Source: Thermoplasmata archaeon
GTDB lineage: Archaea > Thermoplasmatota > Thermoplasmata > Thermoplasmatales > GCA-001856825
Assembly (NCBI GenBank): GCA_021792255.1
Contig: JAJYUZ010000005.1
Coordinates: forward strand, 1-64,000
Length of the DNA stretch: 64,000 nt
Direction: 5' to 3'
A model generated the notes under the pieces. That model did not search any database. It was given only the letters and a program-made list of their open reading frames with translations, and had not been told where the DNA came from. A program made the position numbers and the translations under genes. Shown here piece after piece: positions 9,701-16,868 of the stretch (position 1 is the stretch's first letter; every line of letters begins with the position of its first letter).

Positions 9701-11685
9701 ATGTTTCCGTCCGAACTTATCAGCAGTGAAGACTCAACGTTGGGGAAGAATCCGTACTGCCCCCCAATCATTGGAATGTTCACATTCTCTCCAAAGATAC
9801 TCAGGAATGGGAAGGTATCTTCCACACTTATTGTATAGGAATTGTTCCAGGCATAGTTCGTTTCTTCCAGCGTCTCGAAACCAATTGATATCATCGACTT
9901 GAGCCAAAAGGGCTCGTTTACCATGTTTACCGGAATGGTCCTGTTAAAAGTCGTGTTGCTGTAGTAAGCGACAATTTCTATGAAACTTCCAGTAAGGGAA
10001 CCCATGTCGATTGTCGCCTGAAAGGTTCCCTGTGAACAGTTCGTTTCGCTGAATGGATAGGACGATCCCCCGCTGATGGCGACTACACTGTACGGTCTTT
10101 CCGGGCCCATCCCGAGGTGCAATTCAATCAGGTCGTCGAGTGTGTAATTCTTGAGGAAAATGTCCGAGAAACTGAACTGTGACTGGATCTTGAAAGTGCT
10201 TGAAGCACTGAAATAGATCGTTTCATTTACGGCCCCGCCAGAGACGATCAAGGTACCAGAACCCGGTGAAGCTGCAAACCCTGTTGACGCAGAAATGAAG
10301 TTGAAACTACCATTGATTTCTAGGAACTCTATCGTGGAAGGTCCGGAAGTTTTTGTGTTCCCTTGAACCTCTACAGACCATCCCACCGGACTCCCACATG
10401 AAGTGGTTGCGGGCAATCCAACCGGGTTAAAATAGATCGGATAGACATTGCTCCCGATCACGGTAATAAAGTTGGCATTCTCATTGGCAAGATACACTTC
10501 CAGATCGTTCATACCCAGAGACATGCTAGCGGTCCCGGTCAAAACAAAAGGCCTTACCAAGAATTGGTTTTGAATCACCAGGTTGCTGTCTATCGTGGTT
10601 ACGGTGTTCGTGTTGGTGCTGCCAACATAAATCAGCTTGTTTGCAGGATCGTAAATCCCATCGGTTGGGTAAGAATCGTTAATGCCTGCGACTACTGCAT
10701 TTGAAGAGTTCAGCACGGTGATAATGTTTCCGGAAGCATTCAGCAATAGCAGGTCGTTGTTTGCCGGATCGAACAGGAATGGAGTTAGAGAAAACCCACT
10801 CCCAAGTATTCCAGGAATGGTGGCCACGACGGATTCCGAAGGGCCAATGGCCTGGACCGACCCTGTGGACGAAGATGCGACATAGATGAAACCATTAGCT
10901 GGATCATAAATCATAGCGACTGGCTCTGGCAAGACGCCTATGCTGGCCGACTGGCCGTAGATAGCCACCACTCCCATCTGTGCGTTAGAAATGTAAACGT
11001 TTCCATTGGAAGGATCGTAGGTCAGATTCTGAACGAAGTATTGGCGGTTTGCAAATATGTTTAAGGTGTACGCATGTTGGCTATCATAAGACCACGTACC
11101 TATCAACTGTGTCCCGCTTATTACCGCGATCTCCGGAAAGGCTATGGACCATATAAGGAACGAAGTGTAGGCCACCAGAACGTAACCGTTTTCGGGATCG
11201 TAAATCATCGAACTTGCGTACGAATTTATGCCAAGAAAAATTGATGAAATTACAGAAGTCCCAGATACGACCTCTATGTCAGTGGATTGAGGTCCCGAAA
11301 GGTAAACGTATCCATTTTCAGGATCATAAATCATGCTGACGATTCCCATTCCGACGGAAAGGTTCGCAATGACAGAGTTTGTCGAGTCATCAATTACGAA
11401 TAGCGTACCAAATTGAGAGAGCGCATACGTGTAGTTTAGAATAGGATCGTACAAAATTGAGATTGAAGGCACTGACGTCGATATGTTCCCCACGATTGCT
11501 GTGATGGAAGAATTGGAACCCGAAAAAGAATTTGAGAATTCAAAATTTCCTCTGGGGATCGATTGTATTCCTCCAGAATTTACAGAGGTCGCCGAGGCAT
11601 AATTTATGGTAGAGAAATTTATGGCTACCAGTACGACTACTAGAACAACCGCGACACCACCCCTGGATCTGCCACTTATCTCCAT
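6739..11685 (-). CDS. Giant secreted/membrane-anchored protein: YVTN-type beta-propeller, FN3-like domain and GLP-W repeats
   Basis: A 1648-residue extracytoplasmic protein. Residues 1-33 look like a signal peptide (hydrophobic VAVVLVVVLVAINFS, then an Ala/Ser-rich cleavage zone). Residues about 45-420 hold repeated blades with the motif 'IYDP-x-N-G-x-x-Y(V/I)', seven or more copies, typical of the YVTN/YncE-type beta-propeller. The middle part is Ser/Thr/Asn-rich beta sequence with many N-x-S/T sequons. About 1285-1372 resembles a fibronectin type III domain (SLNWSVPGG...YHIQRY). Three repeats of the 'F-x-E-x-G-L-P-x-G' kind follow (FVENGLPAG, FTENGLPSG, FQESGLKAG). A membrane helix at about 1605-1633 and a basic tail (RKNGKRSKN) anchor the C-terminus. 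Likely a surface adhesin or cell-envelope component; substrate unknown. ATG 11685-11683 is the likely start because the signal peptide follows directly. Confidence 0.9.
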   Translation of the reverse strand: MEISGRSRGGVAVVLVVVLVAINFSTINYASATSVNSGGIQSIPRGNFEFSNSFSGSNSSITAIVGNISTSVPSISILYDPILNYTYALSQFGTLFVIDDSTNSVIANLSVGMGIVSMIYDPENGYVYLSGPQSTDIEVVSGTSVISSIFLGINSYASSMIYDPENGYVLVAYTSFLIWSIAFPEIAVISGTQLIGTWSYDSQHAYTLNIFANRQYFVQNLTYDPSNGNVYISNAQMGVVAIYGQSASIGVLPEPVAMIYDPANGFIYVASSSTGSVQAIGPSESVVATIPGILGSGFSLTPFLFDPANNDLLLLNASGNIITVLNSSNAVVAGINDSYPTDGIYDPANKLIYVGSTNTNTVTTIDSNLVIQNQFLVRPFVLTGTASMSLGMNDLEVYLANENANFITVIGSNVYPIYFNPVGLPATTSCGSPVGWSVEVQGNTKTSGPSTIEFLEINGSFNFISASTGFAASPGSGTLIVSGGAVNETIYFSASSTFKIQSQFSFSDIFLKNYTLDDLIELHLGMGPERPYSVVAISGGSSYPFSETNCSQGTFQATIDMGSLTGSFIEIVAYYSNTTFNRTIPVNMVNEPFWLKSMISIGFETLEETNYAWNNSYTISVEDTFPFLSIFGENVNIPMIGGQYGFFPNVESSLLISSDGNISMNAHIASPSLSIAGISTNSIPGLPITFSLSLTGQFSASNGNVTWISSTMTVSVSGSVSIPIPIVGYSFSVPDVGTVNIGLSVTITIAPTFVLTLALAPTNSSSSQFIANLDVMITSITSQVSIAVSAALNAGIGIASVSGGGTLTFNINMSIIPSPFTIGGDVQGSLFVDWNALVWSGTIWTSGAYNLFNWGPTTLSHVSRITMNATSGNASNFTLTPRYYNTSNYQSYRWVDGQWNGTAINDAYPYARFASSTSNNSTYILYSYDNVSVSERHGLGIQLLLSNSSSRNVTYLPDPKENGFIITNPKAMILQNGSLAVLWIAVPYNDTNVSNPFLVSTALLQYSVFNTTTFNWSKPFNITSSGIANSYSLAQIGSAIYVVLLWSKNTTSSPYLREYEMSQGPLPLVESGVTYSTLNISIPDASNIVSFRITNSGYQNLLVQFVNGSYEILGYRPLLFGPPPAPSVYQLPTFPGYTIKQAGLADNSSDILFVLYTNASYGDVFVGYNISNLSAPAFLYTLYLRLPISTSSVALISGNETSFVGVSTLDQTQYLDKLQVYCLGKLPGWNPKPDVRDTFNFTVNIRNITYFNIEKTNSALMSYTMSNYGNTSRPLMDLVLTYNAIVPPPSPVLQITGSNASTISLNWSVPGGSEYHIQRYLLNASINGHIYLSVILSNNTTSYNFQVKNGGDYKFWVYAVDPFGMSQRSNYATVTYYSASFVENGLPAGVPFQIDLNGTVSSGTSTVTFSLPNGTYSFTASSNSSMKVNPSTGITDIVGHSVTTYVFFTLNNSYLVNFTENGLPSGSQWSVTSGSTVYSSTSQYLLLYLTNGSYPVSFSSTNYAAYPASVTLSVNGSSQNHTVTFASATTSIYSIKFQESGLKAGMQWGVYLDGILSTSTNSSVIVYEPNGAFAYTIEKMSGYFSSPHSGNITVSGSNVIQHIAFTTSPQTAGLNLWYYLIIAIVIVLVLIVAATVLLMRKNGKRSKN

Positions 11686-11795
11686 ATTTTACTGACCTAC
11701 CGGCTAGGACCAAATCATTCAGTGGCACTGCCGTCATTCCCCCATCTTAACATTTCAGACTCTATGACTTTAATATCTTGTGCCTTAGTCTATGC

Positions 11796-11805
11796 TATTT
11801 ATATA
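11796..11805 (-). promoter_or_regulatory. Candidate TATA box upstream of the giant surface protein
   Basis: On the minus strand the sequence reads TATATAAATA, an excellent archaeal TATA match, about 110 bp before the start codon at 11685. If used, the message would have a leader of roughly 85 nt. No other strong TATA box is visible closer to the gene. Confidence 0.4.
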
Positions 11806-11841
11806 CGATTTACCTTTATTTAAAATATTCGTTTTGGTTAA

Positions 11842-11872
11842 AAAAGTTAGACTCTGGGTGCTTCTCAGAGTC
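11842..11872 (-). terminator. Hairpin followed by a T-run (terminator-like)
   Basis: A 7-bp perfect inverted repeat (GACTCTG at 11850-11856, CAGAGTC at 11866-11872, 9-nt loop) is followed on the minus strand by TAACTTTTTT. It could end transcription arriving from the TnpB relic or antisense to the tRNA. Function is inferred only from structure. Confidence 0.3.
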
Positions 11873-11941
11873 ATTTAGACCTCTGATCGAACCAGACAGT
11901 CACGATAAATAGAAATATCCGTAGAAATTTTCTACCAGATT

Positions 11942-12012
11942 GCGAGTGTAGTGTAGCGGTAGCACAAAAGCTTCCCAAGCTTTTAACCCGGGTCCGAATC
12001 CCGGCACTCGCA
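11942..12012 (+). tRNA. tRNA-Gly(CCC)
   Basis: A full cloverleaf can be folded. The acceptor GCGAGTG pairs with CACTCGC (12005-12011). The anticodon stem AAAGC/GCTTT encloses the loop TTCCCAA with anticodon CCC. The T-stem CCGGG/CCCGG encloses TCCGAAT. The discriminator base is A at 12012 and no CCA is encoded. There is no intron. A TATA-like GATAAATAG lies about 35 bp upstream. A TnpB relic starts about 80 bp downstream. Confidence 0.96.
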
Positions 12013-12092
12013 TGGTCATAAAACGTCAGGTGGTTAAGGGTTCGCATAGATGAGAACTGGTCTGTATCCGTTTCACCTTTGTCAGTACGGAC

Positions 12093-12287
12093 TTTCCAAT
12101 CTTCCTTCATTTCAGTCAGGATTGCACTCATTTCGCTGTATGTCATTCCCTTTCCGGTTTTTGCATATTGTTCATTTCTCAGTGCGAGGAAATGATTCCA
12201 TACAAATCTGCATGCACCGAACTGTTCGGTGAGGAATCCCCTCTGACCTTCTTTTGGGTACATCCTGAATTTGTATGCTTTGAACAC
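12093..12287 (-). pseudogene. Relic of an IS200/IS605-family TnpB (N-terminal fragment)
   Basis: The first about 65 codons match the N-terminus of TnpB (OrfB, RuvC-like nuclease accessory protein): MFKAYKFRMYP, then QFGACRFVWNHFLALRNEQY and MTYSEMSAILTEMKEDW. After that the sequence loses any TnpB likeness, and the open frame runs into the tRNA-Gly gene on the opposite strand. The catalytic RuvC and zinc-finger parts (more than 300 residues) are missing. This is a dead remnant, with the junction lying just downstream of the tRNA. Confidence 0.85.
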
Positions 12288-12324
12288 AATTATATGATTG
12301 ATTGTTTTAATATAAATGCCGTGA

Positions 12325-12382
12325 TTGAGGGAAGTCCTTGTATCCCACTGCTGAAGCAGATGGGTTTTAATGCTTCCCTCAA
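12325..12382. repeat. Imperfect palindrome, probable IS200/IS605 left-end structure
   Basis: Outer arms TTGAGGGAAG (12325-12334) and CTTCCCTCAA (12373-12382) are perfect inverted repeats of 10 bp. Inside is a second hairpin, CCCACTGC-TGAA-GCAG-A-TGGG (12344-12364). It lies about 40 bp upstream of the TnpB start, where IS200/IS605 elements carry their left-end hairpin. The element call is inference; the folding is directly visible. Confidence 0.6.
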
Positions 12383-12394
12383 ACTCCTAACTTA

Positions 12395-12405
12395 TTCATA
12401 AATAC
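12395..12405 (+). promoter_or_regulatory. TATA box of the MFS transporter gene
   Basis: TTCATAAATAC lies about 27 bp upstream of the GTG start at 12427. This spacing places transcription start at or next to the start codon (leaderless mRNA). Confidence 0.5.
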
Positions 12406-12426
12406 AATGACGGAATATCCATTTTC

Positions 12427-13689
12427 GTGTTCAGTGATTCTCAAGAGAAGATAGATTCGTCCTTCAAATTTCTCCTCATATCAAGGTCGGCAAGAAGCAT
12501 AGCTTTGATTTTCGTTACGCTTGCCTTTTCACTATATCTAAGTGACTTGGGGTACAGTGTGGTGTTCATTGGGTTGATCTTCATTCCCATAATACTTTTC
12601 AACATGTTCTTCTCCCTTGCTCTGGGTATCCTGGGAGATAGATTCGGTTATAGCCTGTCTCTCATTGTCGGCGAAGTCTTGCCTCTCGCAGGTTTGGCTG
12701 GCCTTACAGTTTCTACCAACATATACGTTCTCGCAATATCCGCCATAGCGACAGGTATCACGGGCACCGCAGGTGGAATGAGAGGTGCCTTTTCCCCAGG
12801 CACGACTGCATTCGTTGCGAGCAACTGGCCTGACGAGACCAATAGGGTGACCCGAATTGCAAACATGAGCGTGGTCGCTTCGTTATCATCTATCGTCGGA
12901 AGTCTTTTCCTGGTATCGCACGGATATCTCACGCCTTACTTCGGTACCGCGGGCACATTCCGGTTCCTATTCGGAATTTCATTCTCAATACTCTTGGTTT
13001 CTCTAATCTCGCTTCTACTCCTAAAGGAGAGAAAGAGACCAAAGAAAACGAGCAGGGTCATGAAGAAAGAGAGCCTCTCGTATCTGCTCAGAATTCTCTG
13101 GCCGAATTTGATCAATGGTTCTGCTATCGGAATCTTTTCGCCACTTCTTCCGCTGTGGTTTGAGATGAGGTTCCACATTTCCGTTTCGTCGGTCGGAGCG
13201 GTATTCACTCTGGCTTATGCGGCAACGGCAATAGGTTCCTACATTTCTGGTAGGTATCTGAACTCGAAACGAATAAGGGCGATAACGGTATCGTCGGTCA
13301 CCAGGCTTTTCCAGGGACTGCTTCTCATCGCGATCGCATTCTCTCCCTTCGGACTGATAGCCTTCTCTTTCTACGCCATCAGAAGTGCGGTTGCGGGAAT
13401 GGGAATGCCCATGAGAACCGCCATCAATGTCAGGGGGATAGGGAACGAGGACTATGGAACTGCGTCAAGCATCCAGGGAGTAGCGACCAGAGGATCTCAG
13501 AGCACGTCAGGACTGTCAGGCTATCTCATGGACGCATATCTTCCCTCTCCGCTATTTCTGGGAGGTGCACTTCAGGTTGCAGGATCGTTGGTATATTATC
13601 GCGTGATTAGAAACTGGGAGAAGCAACACGATACTTCCACGAATCAAAAGATCGATTCCGGCTCGGATTTCCCTCCGAACGAAAAGTGA
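12427..13689 (+). CDS. Major facilitator superfamily transporter
   Basis: A 420-residue polytopic membrane protein with about 12 hydrophobic segments and a charged central loop (KERKRPKKTSRVMKKES). The loop between helices 2 and 3 has GDRFGY, the family's G-x-x-x-D-R-x-G-R/Y signature, and a related GRYLNSKR occurs in the second half. It is a secondary transporter, possibly a drug or metabolite exporter; the substrate cannot be read from sequence. GTG 12427 is taken as start because the TATA box is 27 bp upstream and no ATG precedes the first helix. It stands alone, with the peroxiredoxin gene having its own promoter downstream. Confidence 0.88.
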   Translation: MFSDSQEKIDSSFKFLLISRSARSIALIFVTLAFSLYLSDLGYSVVFIGLIFIPIILFNMFFSLALGILGDRFGYSLSLIVGEVLPLAGLAGLTVSTNIYVLAISAIATGITGTAGGMRGAFSPGTTAFVASNWPDETNRVTRIANMSVVASLSSIVGSLFLVSHGYLTPYFGTAGTFRFLFGISFSILLVSLISLLLLKERKRPKKTSRVMKKESLSYLLRILWPNLINGSAIGIFSPLLPLWFEMRFHISVSSVGAVFTLAYAATAIGSYISGRYLNSKRIRAITVSSVTRLFQGLLLIAIAFSPFGLIAFSFYAIRSAVAGMGMPMRTAINVRGIGNEDYGTASSIQGVATRGSQSTSGLSGYLMDAYLPSPLFLGGALQVAGSLVYYRVIRNWEKQHDTSTNQKIDSGSDFPPNEK

Positions 13690-13740
13690 AGCAGAATGAA
13701 GGGGCAACTCATTTCACGCTTCAACGAACAAAAAACTTTT

Positions 13741-13762
13741 AATTTTAAGCATACTTAAAATT
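13741..13762. promoter_or_regulatory. Perfect palindrome at the peroxiredoxin start (operator candidate)
   Basis: AATTTTAAG-CATA-CTTAAAATT is a perfect 9-bp inverted repeat ending 2 bp before the ATG at 13765. The left arm overlaps the likely TATA-like sequence (TTTTAATTTTAA). A protein bound here would block TBP access or transcription start, so a repressor or redox-responsive regulator site is the simplest reading. Confidence 0.55.
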
Positions 13763-13764
13763 CA

Positions 13765-14424
13765 ATGACAGAAACAACAAATGCAATTCCAACGATACCA
13801 AAGATCGGAGACAGAGCGCCAGACTTCCAAGCCAGCTCTTCCAAGGGACCGTTGTCACTGAAAGACTACAAGGGGAAATGGGTTGTACTGTTTTCCCACC
13901 CAGCGGACTTCACGCCAGTATGCACGACAGAATTCATCGAATTCGCAAAGAGGTACGAAGAGTTTGAGAAAAGAAATGCCCAACTTATAGGTCTGAGCAT
14001 AGATTCAGTCTATTCGCATATAGCCTGGCTACTTCAGATGGAAAAGATGTATGAAGTGGAAGTGAAGTTCCCCGTTATAGCGGATCTCAACATGAACGTT
14101 GCAAATCTTTACGGTCTGATACACGAGAGAGCGAGTGCAACCAGCACCGTAAGAGCTGTATTCTTCATAGACCCAGAAGGAGTAGTCAGAGCTCTGATAT
14201 ACTATCCCGCAAGCACGGGTAGAAACATAGACGAGATACTCAGGGTGCTAGATTCTCTCACATATGTCGATTCATTCATGATCGCAACGCCTGCCAACTG
14301 GAACGTGGGAGACGATGTAATTGTTCCCCAGCCAGCGACCCTTAATGCGGCAAAGGAGAGATTGAAGGACAAGAATCTCAACGTGAAGGACTGGTTCCTC
14401 GCAATAAAGAAGTCTCCGAAGTAG
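13765..14424 (+). CDS. Peroxiredoxin (archaeal Prx6-type, 1-Cys)
   Basis: A 219-residue thioredoxin-fold peroxidase that reduces hydrogen peroxide and organic peroxides in the cytoplasm. The peroxidatic site is PADFTPVCTTE, with Cys53. The family Arg lies further on in the TVRAVFFIDPEG strand, and a C-terminal arm (TPANWNVGDDVIVPQP) identifies the archaeal Prx6/TPx group. No other cysteine is present, so resolution must be by an external thiol or another mechanism, unlike the two- or three-Cys archaeal homologues. The gene is preceded by a palindrome overlapping its promoter. Good match in length and motifs; the physiological reductant is not visible. Confidence 0.96.
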   Translation: MTETTNAIPTIPKIGDRAPDFQASSSKGPLSLKDYKGKWVVLFSHPADFTPVCTTEFIEFAKRYEEFEKRNAQLIGLSIDSVYSHIAWLLQMEKMYEVEVKFPVIADLNMNVANLYGLIHERASATSTVRAVFFIDPEGVVRALIYYPASTGRNIDEILRVLDSLTYVDSFMIATPANWNVGDDVIVPQPATLNAAKERLKDKNLNVKDWFLAIKKSPK

Positions 14425-14515
14425 CTTTTTCTAATTCAATTTTTTTTAACCACTTATTTCCACGATCAAGAATTCGGAAAAGAAAATATTGGGAATTCGC
14501 ATCTTGTTTCGTCTG

Positions 14516-15049
14516 ATGTACATGACCGATAACAATTCACACATTAGAAGATGGCACGGCAGAAGACCATTCTCTATTGACGATGAAGCAATTGTTGACT
14601 TTCTAGGGATCACAAAAGGAATGAGTATTTTGGACGTCGGGGGAGCGGACGGATACTATTCCAAGAGGTTCGTAGCTAGAGGAGCGACTGTCACCATCAT
14701 AGATGCACACGATTATGATTTCAAGGAGTTGAATGGTGTTGGCATAAAGACCATCTTGCACGATTTTTGCAGCTTTGATGGAGGCAATTATGACCTCGTT
14801 TTCATGGCTCATGTCTATCACGATCTGGTCCATACGTGCAAGAAGAAGACTCTTGAAAACCTATCAAGAGTTTCATCGAAATACATCGCCAACCTAGATT
14901 TCACGAAGGACGACTTCGGATTCGGTCCTCCTGTCTCGGAAAGACTGACAAAAGAGGAAGTCGTTCAGGACATGAGGAGCATAGGGTTCGCACTTGAAAG
15001 GAGTATGGACCTGCCATTTCATTACCTACAAGTGTTCGTTCGAGATTGA
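14516..15049 (+). CDS. Small class I SAM-dependent methyltransferase
   Basis: The motif I glycine-rich loop is ILDVGGADGYYSKRF, followed by an acidic residue at the end of strand 2 (TIIDAHDYDF). The motif around DLVFMAHVYHDL is typical of Methyltransf_11/25-type enzymes. The frame opens with TTG at 14489, but ATG 14516 is favoured because AAAATATTG lies about 30 bp upstream of it; ATG 14522 is an alternative. That gives a 177-residue protein. The substrate is unknown. Neighbours (peroxiredoxin upstream, ATPase downstream) give no pathway clue. Confidence 0.8.
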   Translation: MYMTDNNSHIRRWHGRRPFSIDDEAIVDFLGITKGMSILDVGGADGYYSKRFVARGATVTIIDAHDYDFKELNGVGIKTILHDFCSFDGGNYDLVFMAHVYHDLVHTCKKKTLENLSRVSSKYIANLDFTKDDFGFGPPVSERLTKEEVVQDMRSIGFALERSMDLPFHYLQVFVRD

Positions 15050-15115
15050 CAATAAAAAATATGTCAAATAACACTGTTGGGATTCAGTCTTCCGGACTAA
15101 TTGTAGACTAAAATA

Positions 15116-15172
15116 TGCGTTGGAAACGCAAATTTTAGCGAAATTTGTGCGTTTTAAACGCAAATTTTTAAT
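15116..15172 (+). promoter_or_regulatory. Tandem palindromic operator candidates and TATA box of the DUF4143 ATPase gene
   Basis: Two related palindromes stand in tandem: TGCGTTGGAAACGCA (15116-15130) and TGCGTTTTAAACGCA (15148-15162). The second is extended by AAATTT on both sides (15141-15167). Their starts are 32 bp apart, about three helical turns. The AT box TTTTTAATA at 15164-15172 follows and lies about 27 bp before ATG 15196, so a bound regulator would touch the BRE/TATA region. Confidence 0.6.
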
Positions 15173-15195
15173 AACACATTGAACTATCATCAGGG

Positions 15196-16470
15196 ATGGA
15201 CATCGAGTTACTAAAGAGAATTATCAGTGATGAAGAATCTGAGATACAACAGAAATTTAAGAACGAGAACATAGTAGAAAGAGAATATCAAGCTGAAATT
15301 GAGAGATACTTAACCAGACCAAATGCAATAATCCTAAGCGGAGTAAGAAGAAGTGGAAAATCCACTTCAGCTGTTTTGATTACACGAGGGGAGAAGTCTG
15401 CGAGAATCGACTTCGACCATCCTTCCCTAGAAGGAATGAAATCGAGTGACCTGATAAAACTGAATGAAGCAATCATTGAGTTGAAAGGCAGTGTCAAGTT
15501 CATCATACTAGATGAAGTTCAAAATGTAGAAGGCTGGGAACTCTTTGTCTCCAGATTACGAGAAACAAATATCGTTATTGTAACAGGAAGCAACTCCGAA
15601 CTCATGTCGGAAGAATTAGCCAGTAGGTTAACGGGCAGATACGTGAGTTTCACAACTTTTCCTTTTTCTTTCAGAGAATATCTGAGCTATCTTAACTTCT
15701 CGCCTAACGTTTATGTGGCCAGTGATAGAACTAGGACTAGATCACACTTCGATAGTTATGTTAGAACGGGCGGTTTCCCTGAAGCCATAAGCTTTGGGGA
15801 AAGGTTCCTCGCACAGATATACTCGGACATACTGACGAAGGACATCGAGAGGAGATTCGGTATAAGAAATAGAGCCACTTTCAGGGAATTCTCCAGATAC
15901 ATTCTATCGAACGTTTCCAAGGAAATTAGCTTCAACAAACTGAAGAATGTCTTCGGTTTAAAGAGCGTTCATACGGTAAGCAATTATCTTAGCTTTCTGG
16001 AGAAGGCCTTTCTGGTATTTGTCATTAACAAGTATTCCGACAAACTAAAAGAACAAGTGAGGGGAAGGAAAAAGGTATATTCTATCGACACAGGGATGGC
16101 TATTGCCCTTGGTTTCAGGCCAACAGAAGATAGGGGTAGACTGCTTGAAAATATAGTGGCGCTGCAGTTGATTAGGAGAAAGCATTACTTCAACACTAGA
16201 CTGGAAATTTACTACTGGAAAGACTATGCTGGAAACGAAGTAGATTTTGTTCTGAGGGAGGGAAACTCCATAACACAGCTCATTCAAGTTTCCTACAATA
16301 TCGATGACCTAGACACGAAGAAAAGAGAAGTCGACTCCTTGCTCACCTGCTCGGACAATCTCAAATGCGAAAACCTTCTAGTATTAACGAACGACCATGA
16401 AGGTACTGAGAATTTTGAAGGGAAATCCATTAGATTCATTCCTATTTGGAAGTGGTTACTAGAAGATTAA
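15196..16470 (+). CDS. AAA-family ATPase with DUF4143 and C-terminal nuclease-like domain
   Basis: A 424-residue protein of the widespread archaeal/bacterial 'ATPase, AAA_14 plus DUF4143' family. Walker A is GVRRSGKST (about 49-57) and Walker B is IILDEVQNVEGWE (about 106-118). A sensor-like TGSNSEL and the family motif YVRTGGFPEAI follow. DUF4143 contains a winged-helix-like segment (KNVFGLKSVHTVSNYLSFLEKAFLV). Near residue 345 is YYWKDYAGNEVDFVL, a pattern of the PD-(D/E)XK-like end domain. The biological role of the family is not established; defence or DNA-related functions have been suggested. It is monocistronic with a heavily palindromic promoter. Confidence 0.9.
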   Translation: MDIELLKRIISDEESEIQQKFKNENIVEREYQAEIERYLTRPNAIILSGVRRSGKSTSAVLITRGEKSARIDFDHPSLEGMKSSDLIKLNEAIIELKGSVKFIILDEVQNVEGWELFVSRLRETNIVIVTGSNSELMSEELASRLTGRYVSFTTFPFSFREYLSYLNFSPNVYVASDRTRTRSHFDSYVRTGGFPEAISFGERFLAQIYSDILTKDIERRFGIRNRATFREFSRYILSNVSKEISFNKLKNVFGLKSVHTVSNYLSFLEKAFLVFVINKYSDKLKEQVRGRKKVYSIDTGMAIALGFRPTEDRGRLLENIVALQLIRRKHYFNTRLEIYYWKDYAGNEVDFVLREGNSITQLIQVSYNIDDLDTKKREVDSLLTCSDNLKCENLLVLTNDHEGTENFEGKSIRFIPIWKWLLED

Positions 16471-16532
16471 GACTAACAGAGCCCATCTCCATCAAGGTTA
16501 TATTGCAACAATCTTAAAAGATTAAATACTCG

Positions 16533-16543
16533 CTATAAATATT
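16533..16543 (+). promoter_or_regulatory. TATA box of the PRC-barrel gene
   Basis: CTATAAATATT lies about 20-24 bp ahead of ATG 16557. It is a close match to the archaeal TATA consensus. Confidence 0.55.
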
Positions 16544-16556
16544 AAATCGATAGAAT

Positions 16557-16811
16557 ATGGAGACTGACGTCACCAATCTTATTGGGCTTGAAATTTTCAG
16601 CGACAGGGGATACAGATTAGGTAGTGTAAACGACGTTACCGTCGATTTTGACACTCAAACAATTTATGGACTCTACGTCGAGAGAACCAACGACGGACTA
16701 GTAGAAGATGGTGTTTCAGTGCTCGTCCCTTACAGATGGGTAAGAGCAGTCGGAGACGTTATAATTCTCAAGAGATTCCCCACATTCGTCTCTGTCTCGG
16801 CCTCTGAATAA
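16557..16811 (+). CDS. PRC-barrel domain protein
   Basis: An 84-residue protein made of a single PRC-barrel. It has LIGLEIFSDRGYRLGSVNDV, the conserved 'G-x-x-V-x-D' turn, and the later strands VLVPYRWVRAVGDVIIL. Small PRC-barrel proteins are common in archaea and have been linked to RNA processing and to cell division (CdpB-type proteins). Which role this one has cannot be told. It converges with gltX on the opposite strand. Confidence 0.85.
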   Translation: METDVTNLIGLEIFSDRGYRLGSVNDVTVDFDTQTIYGLYVERTNDGLVEDGVSVLVPYRWVRAVGDVIILKRFPTFVSVSASE

Positions 16812-16868
16812 GAACTCTTTTCTCCTCGGAATCTCTCTATCTGGAATTTCCTTTTAGAGTGGTCCGGT

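Noticed and set aside
11871-12092. 3' extension of the TnpB-relic frame through tRNA-Gly
   Set aside because: TnpB similarity ends near codon 65; the remainder is antisense to the tRNA and not a real protein part.
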